A stretch of DNA of 64,000 nt from the NCBI GenBank assembly GCA_033032175.1, contig CM065329.1:62001-126000 (forward strand), written 5' to 3'. This DNA is from Saturnia japonica. Lineage: Eukaryota > Arthropoda > Insecta > Lepidoptera > Saturniidae. Each line of letters begins with the position of its first letter. Within the stretch, counting starts at the first letter, position 1. Positions 1-14,631 of this stretch are shown here, piece by piece. The translations under genes and the position numbers were made by a program. The notes beneath the pieces are model-generated. The model made no database searches. It was not told the origin of the DNA and saw only the letters and a program-made list of their open reading frames with translations.

Positions 1-1424
<1,424 letters not shown>

Positions 1425-1491
1425 TATTAATAATATTGATTGAACACGCCGCCTGCCCATCATCAACCTATACGGAGCATACATACGAAAA

Positions 1492-1507
1492 GGCCCTTTT
1501 CAGGGCC
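1492..1507 (+). terminator. Histone mRNA 3' stem-loop, H4-1
   Basis: GGCCCT-TTTC-AGGGCC forms a perfect 6-bp stem with a 4-nt loop, flanked by A-rich sequence. This is the SLBP-binding element that replaces polyadenylation in replication-dependent histone mRNA. GTTTCTA follows at 1540-1546, a heptamer found 29-40 nt after the stem-loop of all four core histone genes here. Confidence 0.96.
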
Positions 1508-1510
1508 GCA

Positions 1511-2013
1511 AATGAATCTACTAGTTAAATGAATATAAAGTTTCTAATCGCGACAGTGTGTCGTCGTCGTCGTCGTAGTCGTCTTTCGCTTTAATATTTT
1601 ATACATACATACATACATACCACATATTCCTTTCTTACTGGTTAGACACTTATATGTTAATAAATAAACAGAAGTCGATTACAGTTACAGAGAACTCGTC
1701 GAATGTGTGTTTATGTACATACATACTTCTTCTTCTTCTTCTCTATTATTATGTTAATTATACAATATGTGTCTATCGGTCGATGTGCTTCTGCACATAA
1801 TACAAATTAATATTGTATGTAAAAAAAAAAAAAAAAAACCGGTCTGGACCAATTAATCAGTCAATCGTATTGATTAAATTAATAACGCATCCTGAGGTTG
1901 AGAGAGAGATAACACAAACAAAACGAATTGATCTTTAGTTCGCCATCAATAAAAATTAGCTAATGTTCCCTTGCTCGCCCACCCGCCCCCTGCAAAACTA
2001 AAAAAATTAGATG

Positions 2014-2048
<35 letters not shown>

Positions 2049-2239
2049 ATGATGTTTGATTATAAATGTATTATTATTATATTATTATATTTGTTTGTTT
2101 GTTTGTTTGTTTGTTTGTTTGTTATCTAGTCCCCGTTCATACGACACGGGGACGAGAAACTGAACAGCGAGCAGAAGTCATAGAGCCTCGATGATTAGAG
2201 AAGAAGAAGAAGAAGCGAATTGAAACTCGTGCCGTCTGG

Positions 2240-2332
<93 letters not shown>

Positions 2333-2925
2333 GTGGTGTGTGTGTTTTACGACGTTCACGTTTCTGTAACGTTATAACGATCGGAAATTATTGTCGAGAT
2401 CTTTATATTTGATTATATCGTGAGATGATATAATCGACCGTTTAGTTGGCGAACGAAAATAGTAAAAATATTACGTTATGTCGAGAAAAATAACTTTTAA
2501 ATCGGACACTGGCTCCGCGCGATACACACCGACGCCGATAAACGAAATTTACTACTGTACCCGTGGCACTCGAATACTTATGTCCGATATCAATGGTCAC
2601 GTTGGTTCATGGTGAATAGCCGCCGTGATTTATATATGTCGACCTAATATTAAAACTAGATATAAATCACGTTTAATCGGAGACGTGTTAGTGAAAACTT
2701 GAAACTCTCTTTACGGGAAATAGTCTCGCAACACGGAAGCTCTCATTACGGTAAGGCCCATGTCTACTTAACTACCAGCGCCACCTACGTTGAAACTTTC
2801 GTATTATATACTACTTACTACTGTTTCATTCGCTCAATATCTAGTTGTGTGTGTGTGTGTTTCGTCGTCGTCGGTATTATTATTATTTTTTTATAATAAT
2901 TATTATTATTAAGAAGAAGAGAGAG
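1511..2925 (+). other. H4-H1 spacer, rich in microsatellites
   Basis: No gene is seen. The spacer holds short tandem repeats: (TCG)n near 1560, (CATA)n near 1603-1620, (CTT)n near 1727, a polyA run at 1820-1837, (TGCC)n at 2012-2048, (TTTG)n at 2090-2122 and a long (CGA)n at 2242-2332. The last 300 bp should hold the H1 promoter, but I do not recognise a clear TATA box there. Confidence 0.8.
2242..2332 (+). repeat. (CGA)n microsatellite, about 30 units
   Basis: A perfect CGA trinucleotide run. The matching run in unit 2 (20782-20890) is longer and joins directly to an inverted copy of the H4 3' region, so this repeat is a likely breakpoint. Confidence 0.97.
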
Positions 2926-3756
2926 ATGGCAGACACTGCGATCGCTACCGAGGCTCCGGCACCCGCGACTCCCACCGCGAAGAAACCCAAGGCAACCGCT
3001 GCGGGCGGTGTCGCGACGGCCGCCGCCGCCGCCAAGAAGCCCAAGGTGAAACCTTCTCACCCGAAGACATCGGTAATGGTGAACAACGCTATAAAAGAAC
3101 TGAAAGAACGCAGCGGATCGTCTCTGCAAGCGATCAAAAAATATATCTCGGCTCATTATAAGGTCGACGCTGAGAAGTTGGCACCGTTTATAAGGAAATA
3201 CCTAAAGAGCGCCGTCGAGACCGGCGCTCTGATACAAACAAAAGGCACAGGCGCTTCTGGTTCTTTCAAACTGGAATCAAAATCATCCGCCTCGAAGAAA
3301 CCGTCGATCGCCGGTGCCAAGACCGGCGCGGGAGCCGGCGGTGTCGGCAACAGGAAGTCGTCTTCTTCAGCTAAATCCACCGCCGGCGGTGGCTCGTCGT
3401 CGTCGTCGTCGAAGAAAGCGACGTCGGCCGTTGCCGGCGGCAGAGTGAAAAAGGCAGCGGTCTCTTCACCGGCGAAAACATCGGCAGCGGCGAAACCGTC
3501 GGCCGCTACGAAAGACAGGAAAGCCGCCGCCGCTAAGAAGAAACCTGTCGCAGCGAAGAAGTCATCTGCGGCCTCCGCTTCGGCCGCGTCGAAGGGTGGC
3601 AGCGGCGGTGTCGGTAAGGGTTCAGCCGCAGCGCCTAAAGCAAAGAAGACCGCCAAACCTCCTACTAAGAAACCGAAAGCCCCGAAACCTAAGAAGGCCG
3701 CATCGGCACCGAAGACCAAGACCGCAGCGAAAAAAGCAGCCGCTTCCAAGAAGTAG
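2926..3756 (+). CDS. H1: Linker histone H1 (intact)
   Basis: A 276-residue linker histone that binds linker DNA and compacts chromatin. The globular winged-helix (H15) domain covers about residues 43-117 ([20 protein letters not shown] onward, with the family pattern around [23 protein letters not shown]). The tails are rich in Lys, Ala, Ser and Pro, with repeated KKP and KPKAPKPKK motifs near the C-terminus. I chose the ATG at 2926 because it starts the typical acetylatable MADTA leader. The frame is open upstream to 2845, but that extension is translated simple repeat. H1 lies between H4 and H2A on the same strand. Its stem-loop is unusually far away (297 nt after the stop). Confidence 0.96.
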   Translation: MADTAIATEAPAPATPTAKKPKATAAGGVATAAAAAKKPKVKPSHPKTSVMVNNAIKELKERSGSSLQAIKKYISAHYKVDAEKLAPFIRKYLKSAVETGALIQTKGTGASGSFKLESKSSASKKPSIAGAKTGAGAGGVGNRKSSSSAKSTAGGGSSSSSSKKATSAVAGGRVKKAAVSSPAKTSAAAKPSAATKDRKAAAAKKKPVAAKKSSAASASAASKGGSGGVGKGSAAAPKAKKTAKPPTKKPKAPKPKKAASAPKTKTAAKKAAASKK

Positions 3757-4115
3757 GTGGTGGTAAATCTGTGTGGTGTCGTCGTCGTGTCGTAGTAGTA
3801 GTAGAGAGTGCGAGAAACAAAATTCAATTCAAACATCGGACGATGACGATAATAAAAACAAACGCGCTGGCGCGCGCGCGCACTTCAACCCAACCGACCT
3901 GTAGTAGTAGTCGTCGTCGTCGTCGTCGATGATGATGATGATGATGATGACAGCGGCGGCGGTGGTGGTCTTGGGGTGTGTGTCAGTGTCTGCTGTATTG
4001 TGTGGTGTGTATCGACCTATCGACTGACTCGACAGCGAGCACGAAATTGAAACAGCCCTTTTCAGGGCTAACAGATCATCATTATTTATATGGAACAACA
4101 ACAATAATAATAATA

Positions 4116-4151
<36 letters not shown>

Positions 4152-4446
4152 ATATTGTTTCATTCAGTTTCTATTCACACGAGTGTACAACGTAACCAAG
4201 CATGACTCTACCTATACAGTAATGTCGAACGCATCTTACGAAGGATTTTTTTTTTTTTTTTTTTTTTTTTTAACGATGAACGCTAGGTCCATTATACTAC
4301 TATATATAATATTACATTACATTACATACATACATACATACACGCACGACCAACTTTATAACACACAAACACATTATTAATTTAAGTTGTCTGTTGGGGT
4401 CTTCCTTAGTTCCGTTCGTTCGTTCATCGTACAAATTCTAGTAAAG

Positions 4447-4484
<38 letters not shown>

Positions 4485-4885
4485 AGTAGTTAAGTAGCAG
4501 CAGCAGCAGCAGCAGTCGATCACCGTCGTCATCATCATCACCACACAAAAACAAAAACAAAAACAAAAACAAAAACAAAAACAAACACGAACACGAACAC
4601 CAAGCACACACCCCCGCTTAATCATCACCATCCATCGGAGAGAGAGAGAGAGAGAGAGAGAGACCGCCCGACTGCCCGACTCCTAACGAACGAACGAACG
4701 AACTTTACCTGCCTGCCTACCCACTTGCGACCGACGACGGACGGCTGGCTGGTGAACATCCATCCATGTGTGGCTATCTCGCTCACACGCGAGCATGACT
4801 CCGATTGGTCGATTTAACGTTTCGTTATACTTACTTCAACTACGTGATGTTTAATCGAACAATTTAATGTATACGATGGGTACGT
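3757..4885 (+). other. H1 3' region and H1-H2A spacer, microsatellite-rich
   Basis: No protein gene is seen. The 3' side of H1 holds (TCG)n and (ATG)n near 3908-3949. After the H1 stem-loop come (ATT)n near 4102-4150, a T run at 4244-4271, (GTT)n near 4449-4484, (ACAAAA)n near 4543-4584 and (AG)n near 4638-4661. Near the end, a TATA-like TATACGA (4870-4876) lies 16 bp before the target of insertion A2 and may belong to the H2A promoter. Confidence 0.75.
4054..4069 (+). terminator. Histone mRNA 3' stem-loop, H1
   Basis: AGCCCT-TTTC-AGGGCT is a 6-bp stem with the same TTTC loop as the core histone genes. The outer pair is A-T instead of G-C, a compensated change. It lies 297 nt after the H1 stop, against 64-81 nt for the core histones. 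GTTTCTA occurs at 4167-4173. Confidence 0.93.
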
Positions 4886-4895
4886 GTTTTTTTTT

Positions 4896-5412
4896 CACGA
4901 GACACAAGCTTACGCTCTACAAGATGTGTATCCGTCCGATCATGACATATAGCTGCGTTGCGTTCGCACATATGCCAAGTTATAACTGGGAACGCTTACA
5001 AGCTATCCAGAACAAATTTCTTCACCGCCTTACCGGTGCCCCCTGGTTTGTTCGTATGGAGGATCTCCATAGAGATATGGACCTTCCCTCGATACATGCA
5101 TATGCCAAACACCTTTCTCGCTCGTATTTCGACACCGCGTCGAACCACGCGAACCCCTTAATAAAAGCGGCAGCTTCTTATGTTCCCGACCCCAACGCCT
5201 GCCGGAGAAAACGCCGGCCGCGTAATATATTCACTGACCCGCCCGACCAAACCGAAAAAGCTAACGCGTTCTACGCCGACACCGTCTCTCCAAACAGAGC
5301 GTGCCACCGCCCACGCCCGCGTAACCACCGTTCTCTCCGCAGAGGACGGGCGGTCAACTTCGCTCCCGCACACCCGTCACGTCCACCCTCTCTAGCGGCA
5401 ACCCAAGCCTAG
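4896..5412 (+). pseudogene. Pol C-terminal fragment, HJ-A copy A2
   Basis: An open fragment of about 170 residues ending at TAG 5410-5412. It matches the C-terminal part of HJ-A Pol after the RT core (TRHKLTLYKMCIRPIMTYSC to the Arg-rich tail). Endonuclease and RT catalytic parts are missing through 5' truncation, so it cannot be functional. The frame continues upstream into host DNA by chance. Confidence 0.9.
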
Positions 5413-5933
5413 GTCCGTTCCTCGGTGTGAAGCCCTTGGGTCAGGCAGCCGCCCGCGCGATACAAAGTGACACTATACGTGCAACACTTAGTTACCCACA
5501 CACAACATTACACACGTATGAACACACACACGTGCACACCACACAGGTACATAGGTTCTGTAAGGGACCTTTTTTTTTTCTTTTTTTGCGCTAGTTAGAC
5601 TATTGCGCTAGTTAGTGTAGAAAAACCATTCCGATTATTAAATACACATACGCATGGTCCACTCCTTCCTCCCAGGAGGAGGGGAACGTGCATATGAGTA
5701 TATATTAGTTAGCTCGAATTCTCCTAAGATTAGGGAATTAGTTAGATCGCGACTTTTTCGCATTCGCGACGACCGCCCGAGCCGAGGTTCGGCCACTCTG
5801 GCACCCTCGTGCGGGTCGTCACAAACTTTCGCGGCTGAGTGCCCTAAGCGCTCGCCCCCAAGTCCGGTGAAGCTGTAAAAGCCGCAGCGGCTCTGTTTGA
5901 CGATAGGGCCCCTAAGGCTAACAGTGTAGTCAG

Positions 5934-6005
<72 letters not shown>
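4896..6005 (+). mobile_element. HJ-A copy A2, strongly 5'-truncated
   Basis: Only the last ~500 nt of pol, the 3' UTR and a 68-nt polyA tail (5938-6005) remain. The 5' junction is abrupt, at the codons for RHKLTLYK. The insertion is flanked by G plus nine T (4886-4895) on the left and G plus ten T (6006-6016) on the right, which I read as a target-site duplication of about 10 bp. It separates H2A from its upstream region. The right duplication is 101 bp before the H2A ATG. Confidence 0.93.
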
Positions 6006-6009
<4 letters not shown>

Positions 6010-6116
6010 TTTTTTTCTATATTCGTAAACTTAATTAATAATATAGCAAGCGAGCAGTAGCGCGCCGGTGCTACTGTACTTCTCGAGTGTTGTTTTAAAT
6101 AAACTTTTAAATAATC

Positions 6117-6490
6117 ATGTCAGGACGTGGTAAAGGCGGCAAAGTCAAGGGAAGGTCAAGTCTCGTTCGAACCGTGCCGGTTTGCAGTTTCCCGTCGGAC
6201 GTATACACCGACTGCTTCGTAACGGTAATTATGCCGAACGTGTCGGTGCCGGTGCTCCGGTTTACTTGGCGGCCGTCATGGAGTATCTCGCCGCTGAAGT
6301 GCTCGAGTTGGCCGGCAACGCAGCGAGAGACAACAAGAAGACTAGGATTATACCTAGACATCTACAGTTGGCCATCAGAAACGACGAGGAATTAAACAAG
6401 CTTCTCTCCGGCGTCACGATCGCTCAGGGTGGCGTTCTGCCTAACATACAGGCGGTACTGTTGCCGAAGAAGACCGAGAAGAAAGCTTAA
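6117..6490 (+). pseudogene. H2A: Histone H2A with a 1-nt deletion near codon 13
   Basis: The start (ATG 6117, [12 protein letters not shown]) and the rest from about 6154 ([19 protein letters not shown] to KKTEKKA) are clear H2A, but they lie in different frames. The span is 374 nt against 375 for a 124-residue H2A, so one base is missing around 6151-6155 in a short A/G run. Either this is a real frameshift or an assembly error. One substitution is also visible: Asn replaces the usual Lys in the [10 protein letters not shown] segment. The stem-loop downstream is intact. It is the only H2A in the window. Insertion A2 lies just upstream. Confidence 0.93.
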
Positions 6491-6554
6491 AACGATTATG
6501 GCTGGCTGGCTGCGTGCGTGCTTCGGGCCGGTTGCACATTAACCGAAATGAAAA

Positions 6555-6570
6555 GGCCCTTTTCAGGGCC
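6555..6570 (+). terminator. Histone mRNA 3' stem-loop, H2A
   Basis: GGCCCT-TTTC-AGGGCC, 64 nt after the stop and flanked by A-rich sequence. The conserved GTTTCTA follows at 6609-6615. Confidence 0.96.
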
Positions 6571-7279
6571 GCAAAATGATTCATTCACGTATACTTATTT
6601 AAAAAGTCGTTTCTAACATATATAAAGTGAAAACGCTATTATACTTCATAAAATTTATATCGAATGGTGACGAATGTTAGGTAGGTAGGTATAGGTGGTA
6701 CCTCTAAATCATTGAATGAGAACAATCGTACAGACAAACTAATATATACATATATAGATATAGATAGATAGTTATATAGACAAATAATAATAATAATATT
6801 TATTATTTATACTTACATTACAGAGAGATTAGACTGGAAGAGAGCATATAATATAATTAATTTGCTTGATATGTGTGTGTGTGTAGTATCGTCGTCGTCT
6901 TCATTAATGTAATAATTATTAGGTATAATAATTATCATCTATACTAGATAAGTTTTTTTTTTTTTTTTTTTTTCATACTTACATCGTTCCAGCGCCGCGC
7001 CGCGCCGCGCCGCGTCGTACATTCGATTAGCAGGTACGTACGGACGGGAGCTCGGAGCGTTGCCGGAGTGTACGATTGGTCGAAACGCGTTCGACACTGT
7101 CCCACTGCGATGTACCACTTGCGAGGCTGAAAATTTTAATAGATACGAGTTTACATAAAAAAAAGGGATATTTCTGTGAGATACTCTCGATCGTGACTCG
7201 CGTTTCGTTTCGTTCGTTCGTTCGTTCGTTCGGGAACACACATAATAATAGTAAATTAAATTAATTAAATAAAATAATA
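6571..7279 (+). other. H2A-H2B spacer and H2B promoter region
   Basis: No gene is seen. The first half is AT-rich with short repeats, and a T run lies at 6954-6973. A GC-rich patch (near 6990-7020) and (TTCG)n near 7205-7232 precede H2B. A weak TATA-like TTTTAATAG lies at 7134-7142. About 20-30 bp downstream of it (7155-7165) is the sequence that borders the 3' end of insertion A4 in unit 3. The TATA call is tentative. Confidence 0.6.
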
Positions 7280-7654
7280 ATGCCACCGAAGACGAGCGGA
7301 AAGGCCGCCAAGAAGTCTGGCAAGGCTCAAAAGAACATCTCGAAGACCGATAAGAAGAAGAAGAAGCACAAGAGGAAGGAGAGTTACGCCATCTACATTT
7401 ATAAAGTACTCAAGCAAGTTCACCCGGACACCGGTATATCGAGCAAGGCTATGTCGATCATGAACTCTTTCGTGAACGATATATTCGAACGTATCGCTGC
7501 GGAAGCATCTCGTCTGGCACACTACAACAAGCGTTCGACGATCACTTCGAGGGAGGTGCAGACGTCCGTGAGGCTCCTTCTACCCGGTGAATTGGCCAAG
7601 CACGCAGTCAGTGAGGGCACCAAGGCCGTCACTAAATACACAAGTTCCAAGTGA
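7280..7654 (+). CDS. H2B: Histone H2B (copy H2B-1, intact)
   Basis: A complete 124-residue H2B. It has a Lys-rich N-terminal tail ([19 protein letters not shown]), the histone fold beginning at [22 protein letters not shown], the helix around [26 protein letters not shown], and the C-terminal helix ending AVTKYTSSK with the usual ubiquitylation-site lysine. It pairs with H2A. Small substitutions relative to the common insect form (for example [12 protein letters not shown]) are conservative. The 3' stem-loop is 70 nt after the stop. This is the only intact H2B in the window; copy H2B-2 at 25804 has lost a base. Confidence 0.98.
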   Translation: MPPKTSGKAAKKSGKAQKNISKTDKKKKKHKRKESYAIYIYKVLKQVHPDTGISSKAMSIMNSFVNDIFERIAAEASRLAHYNKRSTITSREVQTSVRLLLPGELAKHAVSEGTKAVTKYTSSK

Positions 7655-7724
7655 ATTAGTTAATGTATAAAATATATGTGTTTACTTAAGTGTACACATT
7701 TGATTATTATCATCAATCAAAAAA

Positions 7725-7740
7725 GGCCCTTTTCAGGGCC
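7725..7740 (+). terminator. Histone mRNA 3' stem-loop, H2B-1
   Basis: GGCCCT-TTTC-AGGGCC. The downstream GTTTCTA (7770-7776) is followed by AAGACA. The 15-mer CTGTTTCTAAAGACA here matches the 5' UTR of HJ-A elements at 14 of 15 positions. Confidence 0.96.
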
Positions 7741-8255
7741 ACAAAATTGCTCGTTTATAACACTATACTGTTTCTAAAGACAATTTCAAAATGTCAATCA
7801 ATCATCGATCGAATTATGTGTAATAACACATACCTATGTGTGTTATTATCATTATAATAGTTGGTTAAATTAATATATTTATATATGTAGTTATGTACTT
7901 ATTTCTACCTTTACTCTTAACTGTTAACTGTTATCCTTAGTTAGGCCCCCCCTCTGAAGCCTAAGACGCGCCGTGACTTGTATATTATATTATAATATAA
8001 TATATATGGTGCCAATAAATTATTATTATAATTGTCCCTTTTTTTTTTGTGGTAATTATTTATTTATTTATTTGTTTGTTTGTTTATTCATTAAATTATT
8101 ACACCGAAATAGGGGGAGGGGTATGGTATGCGGCTAAGGTGTTGGATTCTTTATAAAAATTTATAAATTAAACAGTAAGAGAAAGAAAGAAAGAGACACA
8201 ATACACGCGGAGCGAGAGAGCACTACGTACGATAGTCTGCGGGGCGGTTCGGCGC
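7741..8255 (+). other. H2B-H3 spacer, left part
   Basis: AT-rich spacer without a gene. It includes a T run near 8039 and (TTTA/TTTG)n near 8060-8090. It matches 26264-26741 of unit 3 closely, apart from small indels and a shortened AT tract. Confidence 0.8.
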
Positions 8256-8282
8256 GCGCGGACGTCCGCAAAGAAATCTTCT

Positions 8283-8408
8283 CACGCACAAGTAGTGTGC
8301 GTGGGGAAACCGCTTCAGGGCATAGCCCTCTGTTGGTGACAGTCTTCGACGCCCGCTACAACGGGCGTGTCTCTGTAATAAGGCCTCGCGTAACTGACGC
8401 TGAGGCCT
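8283..8408 (-). repeat. Chain of four hairpins in the C1 3' UTR
   Basis: Perfect or near-perfect stems are visible in series: 8283-8303 (8 bp, loop AGTAG), 8317-8329 (5 bp, loop ATA), 8349-8368 (7 bp) and 8381-8408 (7 bp plus 3 bp across one bulged base). They fill most of the 170 nt between the pol stop and the element end. As the element lacks polyA, they are candidates for the 3' structure recognised by its reverse transcriptase (inference). Confidence 0.85.
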
Positions 8409-8436
8409 GTGAATTCTCCTCTTTTCTCGCGCTTTC

Positions 8437-11134
8437 TCAGTCCGGCGTGGGTGCGCGGACGAGTTGGCGCGCATGAGGCTTCATGATCTTCCTCTTACAT
8501 CGAGGGTATTGCTGGTCTGGTGGTCTGGTGTGCAGCGGCGCTATATGCTGGAGGTGTACATGCGCCGATGCATCGGCTTTACGAAACATTCGGGTGGCTA
8601 GGCTGCTTATAAAATCGTCCAGGTTTTCTATGCACAGATCGCGTTGTATGGTTGAGTTCATCACGTAACGTGGTGCCCCGACGATCATTCTGAGCGTGTG
8701 ATTCTGTTGGGTTCGTAATCGGCGCTTCAAGTATTCTGCTGCGCAACCGAACCATGCAGGGGCGGCGTACGTGAGGCGCGATCTCACGTAGGTTTTATAT
8801 AAACCTAGCTTCGTGCGGAGCGGGAGTCTCGAAGTGAAAACCGGACACAGCACTCTCCTAGCGAAACCTGCTCTCGCAACTACACTCTCTACATGGGACT
8901 TAAAGGTGAGTCCCCGATCAATTTTGACCCCTAGGTAGGTGACCTCATTCCTCCATGGTAGGGCACTTCCCTGGAGTGTCAGCGGTGGTATGGTTGTCTT
9001 CGAATTTCTTAGTAGGAACGCCTGCGTCTTGCCAACATTCACGGTCAGCCGCCACTTTGCTAGCCATTCTGGCAAGGCGCTGAGCGACGGCTGTATCAAA
9101 AGTGCGGCTCGTTTCCTATTCATAGAGGTTGCCCAGTAGGCGGTGCCGTCCGCAAAGAGGGCAAGCTCTGCTTTACCGTCCACCGGCACATCGTTGGTGT
9201 AGAGAGCGTAGAGCAGCGGGGACAGACAACTTCCCTGCGGTACTCCTGCTGGCACCAGGATCTCTCTGGAGAGGTGGGTTTCAACAGAAACTCGTACCCG
9301 GCGGTCTTCTAAGAAGGATTGAACAATGTTAAATAGCTGCTTAGTTATCGTGGTGGCTGTCGATAACTTGTACAGGAGTCCTTCGTGCCACACCCTGTCG
9401 AACGCCTTCTCCATGTCCAAGAACACGGCGGCGACATGCTCTTTTCTATTGTGGGCCGTGACAAGGGTGTTGATTGTTCTTGCAAGCTGCAGTGTTGTCG
9501 AGTGTCCCTCTCTGAACCCGAATTGTTCCGGTCTGAGCGTCACATGTGCCTTCAGTGCGTAAAGAACCAGACGCTCGAAGACCTTCGACAATGTGTTTAG
9601 CAGGGTTATCGGGCGGTAACTGTCGGGTCGTCCTGGGTTCTTGCCGGGTTTGGGAATCATGGCCACGTGCCCAATTTTCCAGTCCTGTGGGAAGTGACCC
9701 GAGCGCAGTATACCATTGTAGAGTCGCGTGACCGCCGCGACAGTCTTAAGCGGCAGGTTGCGCAGCATGGTATTTGTGATACTATCCGCGCCCGGGGCTT
9801 TCTTGGGTTTCAACTTTGCAATTTCGCGCTGCACCATGCGCGGGCTTACAAAGAAGATGTCTTCACCGCTACTGGCTTGTGCTCTGTACTGTAACAGATG
9901 TCGCTCGACATCGCTAATGTGGTTAATATCTGTTGCCGGGTTTAAGACGCACTGCCTCTCTAGGTGCGCCGCAAAAATCTCCGCGCGATCCTCTGGGAGA
10001 AACCTCGGCAAATTATCGTCCCCTATAAGGGGATGGGCTTTCTTACTCGTGGCGGCTAGGGCTCGACACAAGCGGTGTATCGAGGGGATGTTGTCCCCTA
10101 TGCTCAATATGTGGTTATCCCACCGGTCGGCTGCATGGTCATCTAGCAAGACCTTAACGCGCGTTACTAACGAGTTGAGGCGAGTTTTCAATCTCGGGCA
10201 ACGGGTATTCTGCCATTCTCTTCTCAATGCTCTCTTTTCCCTAATAAGGTCTTCGATCCGTCGGGGCAGGGGCACGGATCTGCCTCCCTCCGGAGCGGTG
10301 TGGGATGTTCTTGCGAAAGCATCTTGAATTGTGGATGTAATATCTGCTGTCATTGCAATGACATCCTCTCGCGTGGACATTGGCAGCGAGTGGGTCGCGC
10401 TCCTGAGCACCTCCCTGTACTCGTCCCAGTCGACTATACGTCGTGGCGCGGGAAAGCCGATCCGCGCTGGGGAGCGGTGGAACTCCAGGAGAACGGGCCT
10501 GTGGTCAGACGGCAGGTCGGATAGGACTGTCTGTGACGGGGGTGTTGTTATACCCCTGGAGAACACAATGTCCAGGACATCTTGAGATACCCGGGTGTGG
10601 TGCGTGGGTTGGTCTGGTCCGGATATCACATAGTCCTTGTCAGTGGAGTGGGCGAATATTCGCCTCCCAAGTGGCGTCGTCCTGGATGCGTTCCACTGTG
10701 TGTTCTTCATATTGAAGTCGCCCGCTAGGACTGTTGGTGTGTCCTCGCGCAGTAACAAGTGCTCCAGGTCGCTCTCAAGCCTTCGATTGTCATGGTTGGG
10801 TGGTCTATATATTGTGTAGAGTTTAGTATTGATTCCCGCGATGCTCACCAGAACCCCCAGCGCATAGAGCGACTGGTACTCCACGCACGGGATGCCCTGG
10901 TGGACGATGCTCTTCCTCACGAATACGGCCAGCCCCCGGTAGGGGTCGCCCGCTTCAGTAACTTCGCACTTTGTGTAAGTGTGGTATCCCGGGATTTTGT
11001 AGTTGTCGTTAGTACGTAGCCAGGTCTCCGACACCAGCATAATGTCGACCTGTTGACTGCGCAGGAAGTGCGCTAGGAGTTTCTTCTTATTGTTTAGTGA
11101 CTGGGCGTTCCAATGTACCACTCTGAGAGGCGTA

Positions 11135-11142
<8 letters not shown>
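8437..11142 (-). CDS. Pol of C1: endonuclease plus reverse transcriptase, RT catalytic Asp changed to Gly
   Basis: A single 901-residue frame. Residues ~1-225 are an APE-type endonuclease with expected residues in place: WNAQSLN (metal-binding Asn), LVSETWL (Glu), LAGDFNMKNTQW, and SDHRPVLL (His). Residues ~440-720 are the reverse transcriptase, with KKAPGADSI, SYRPITLLNTLSKVFERLV, AVFLDMEKAFDRVWHEGL, PAGVPQGSCLSPLLY and the catalytic box. That box reads FADG (residues 663-666; codons at 9145-9156) where FADD is required, so RT activity is probably lost. Copy C2 has FADD at this place. ATG 11142 overlaps the gag stop as ATGGTTGA, a layout seen in all elements here. Confidence 0.93.
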
Positions 11143-13912
<2,770 letters not shown>

Positions 13913-13993
13913 AGGGGGAGAGGGATTTGATAATAATATTATTTATTATCGTAATAATAAATACATATTACACATATATATATATATATAAAA

Positions 13994-14009
13994 GGCCCTT
14001 TTCAGGGCC
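13994..14009 (+). terminator. Histone mRNA 3' stem-loop, H3-1
   Basis: GGCCCT-TTTC-AGGGCC, 81 nt after the stop. GTTTCTA follows at 14049-14055. Confidence 0.96.
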
Positions 14010-14506
14010 GCATATAATTCAATGCATGTTATTTTTTGTTTGTAAATTGTTTCTATTCAAACTTGGATGTCATGCAACTACATATAAAATATCTCGTTGC
14101 TTGCGACACACACTCACACTTGAGAATCGATATGATATAATATAATATAATATTATGGTGATAATAAAACACTCTCGTACCACCCAATAGCTACACGCTA
14201 GGTTAGGTTAGGTTTGACTTGTGATAAATAACAGCGGGAGACGGCCGCGGGAGCGGCCGGCGACCGCCATGTCGTAACGCGCGTTCAATGCAATTTCACC
14301 ATTGATAGATTGATAGATAGATAGATAGATAAATAAATAAATAGTTAGAGTTTATCTTTTTCTTTTTCTTAGTCTCGTCAGTTGGTATTATTATTATTGT
14401 TATTAATGTTGTTGTTGCGGTGGTGCGCGTTACGGCAAGATTCCCCCCCCCCTACCGCCAGACCCCGTAAACATTGAGTGCTCTATCCCCTCCCTTCTCA
14501 AGTTAA
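14010..14506 (+). other. H3-H4 spacer
   Basis: No gene is seen. It contains three TTAGG-like units near 14200-14215, (GATA)n near 14305-14330, a short (ATT)n tract, and a C run near 14445. It is nearly identical to 23304-23815 in unit 3. Confidence 0.8.
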
Positions 14507-14539
14507 TATAAAGAGGAAAAACTCGTGGAATTTTTTAAA
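14507..14539 (+). promoter_or_regulatory. H4 core promoter of unit 2, interrupted at the start site
   Basis: TATAAAG at 14507-14513. The sequence TGGAATTTTTTAAA (14526-14539), 19 to 32 bp after the first T of the TATA box, should span the H4 transcription start. Element C2 is inserted immediately after it and the 14 bp are repeated at 19513-19526 beyond the element. Confidence 0.78.
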
Positions 14540-14631
14540 GGATCGCTCGGATCGGCACAGTGTACGGAGCTCTCTCGTGTTAAACGGTCGTGTTGCCGGG
14601 AAACCTTCCCCCTGAGCACCGACCTGCCTTG

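Noticed and set aside
2845..2925. In-frame N-terminal extension of H1
   Set aside because: It translates AT-rich simple repeats. The ATG at 2926 starts a normal H1 leader.
3156..3836. A 226-codon frame antisense to H1
   Set aside because: It is an artefact of the Lys/Ala-rich H1 codon pattern. It reads as Phe/Ala/Pro repeats without a domain.
14200..14216. TTAGG-like units resembling insect telomeric repeats
   Set aside because: Only about three units, within the H3-H4 spacer and repeated in unit 3. There is no telomeric array.
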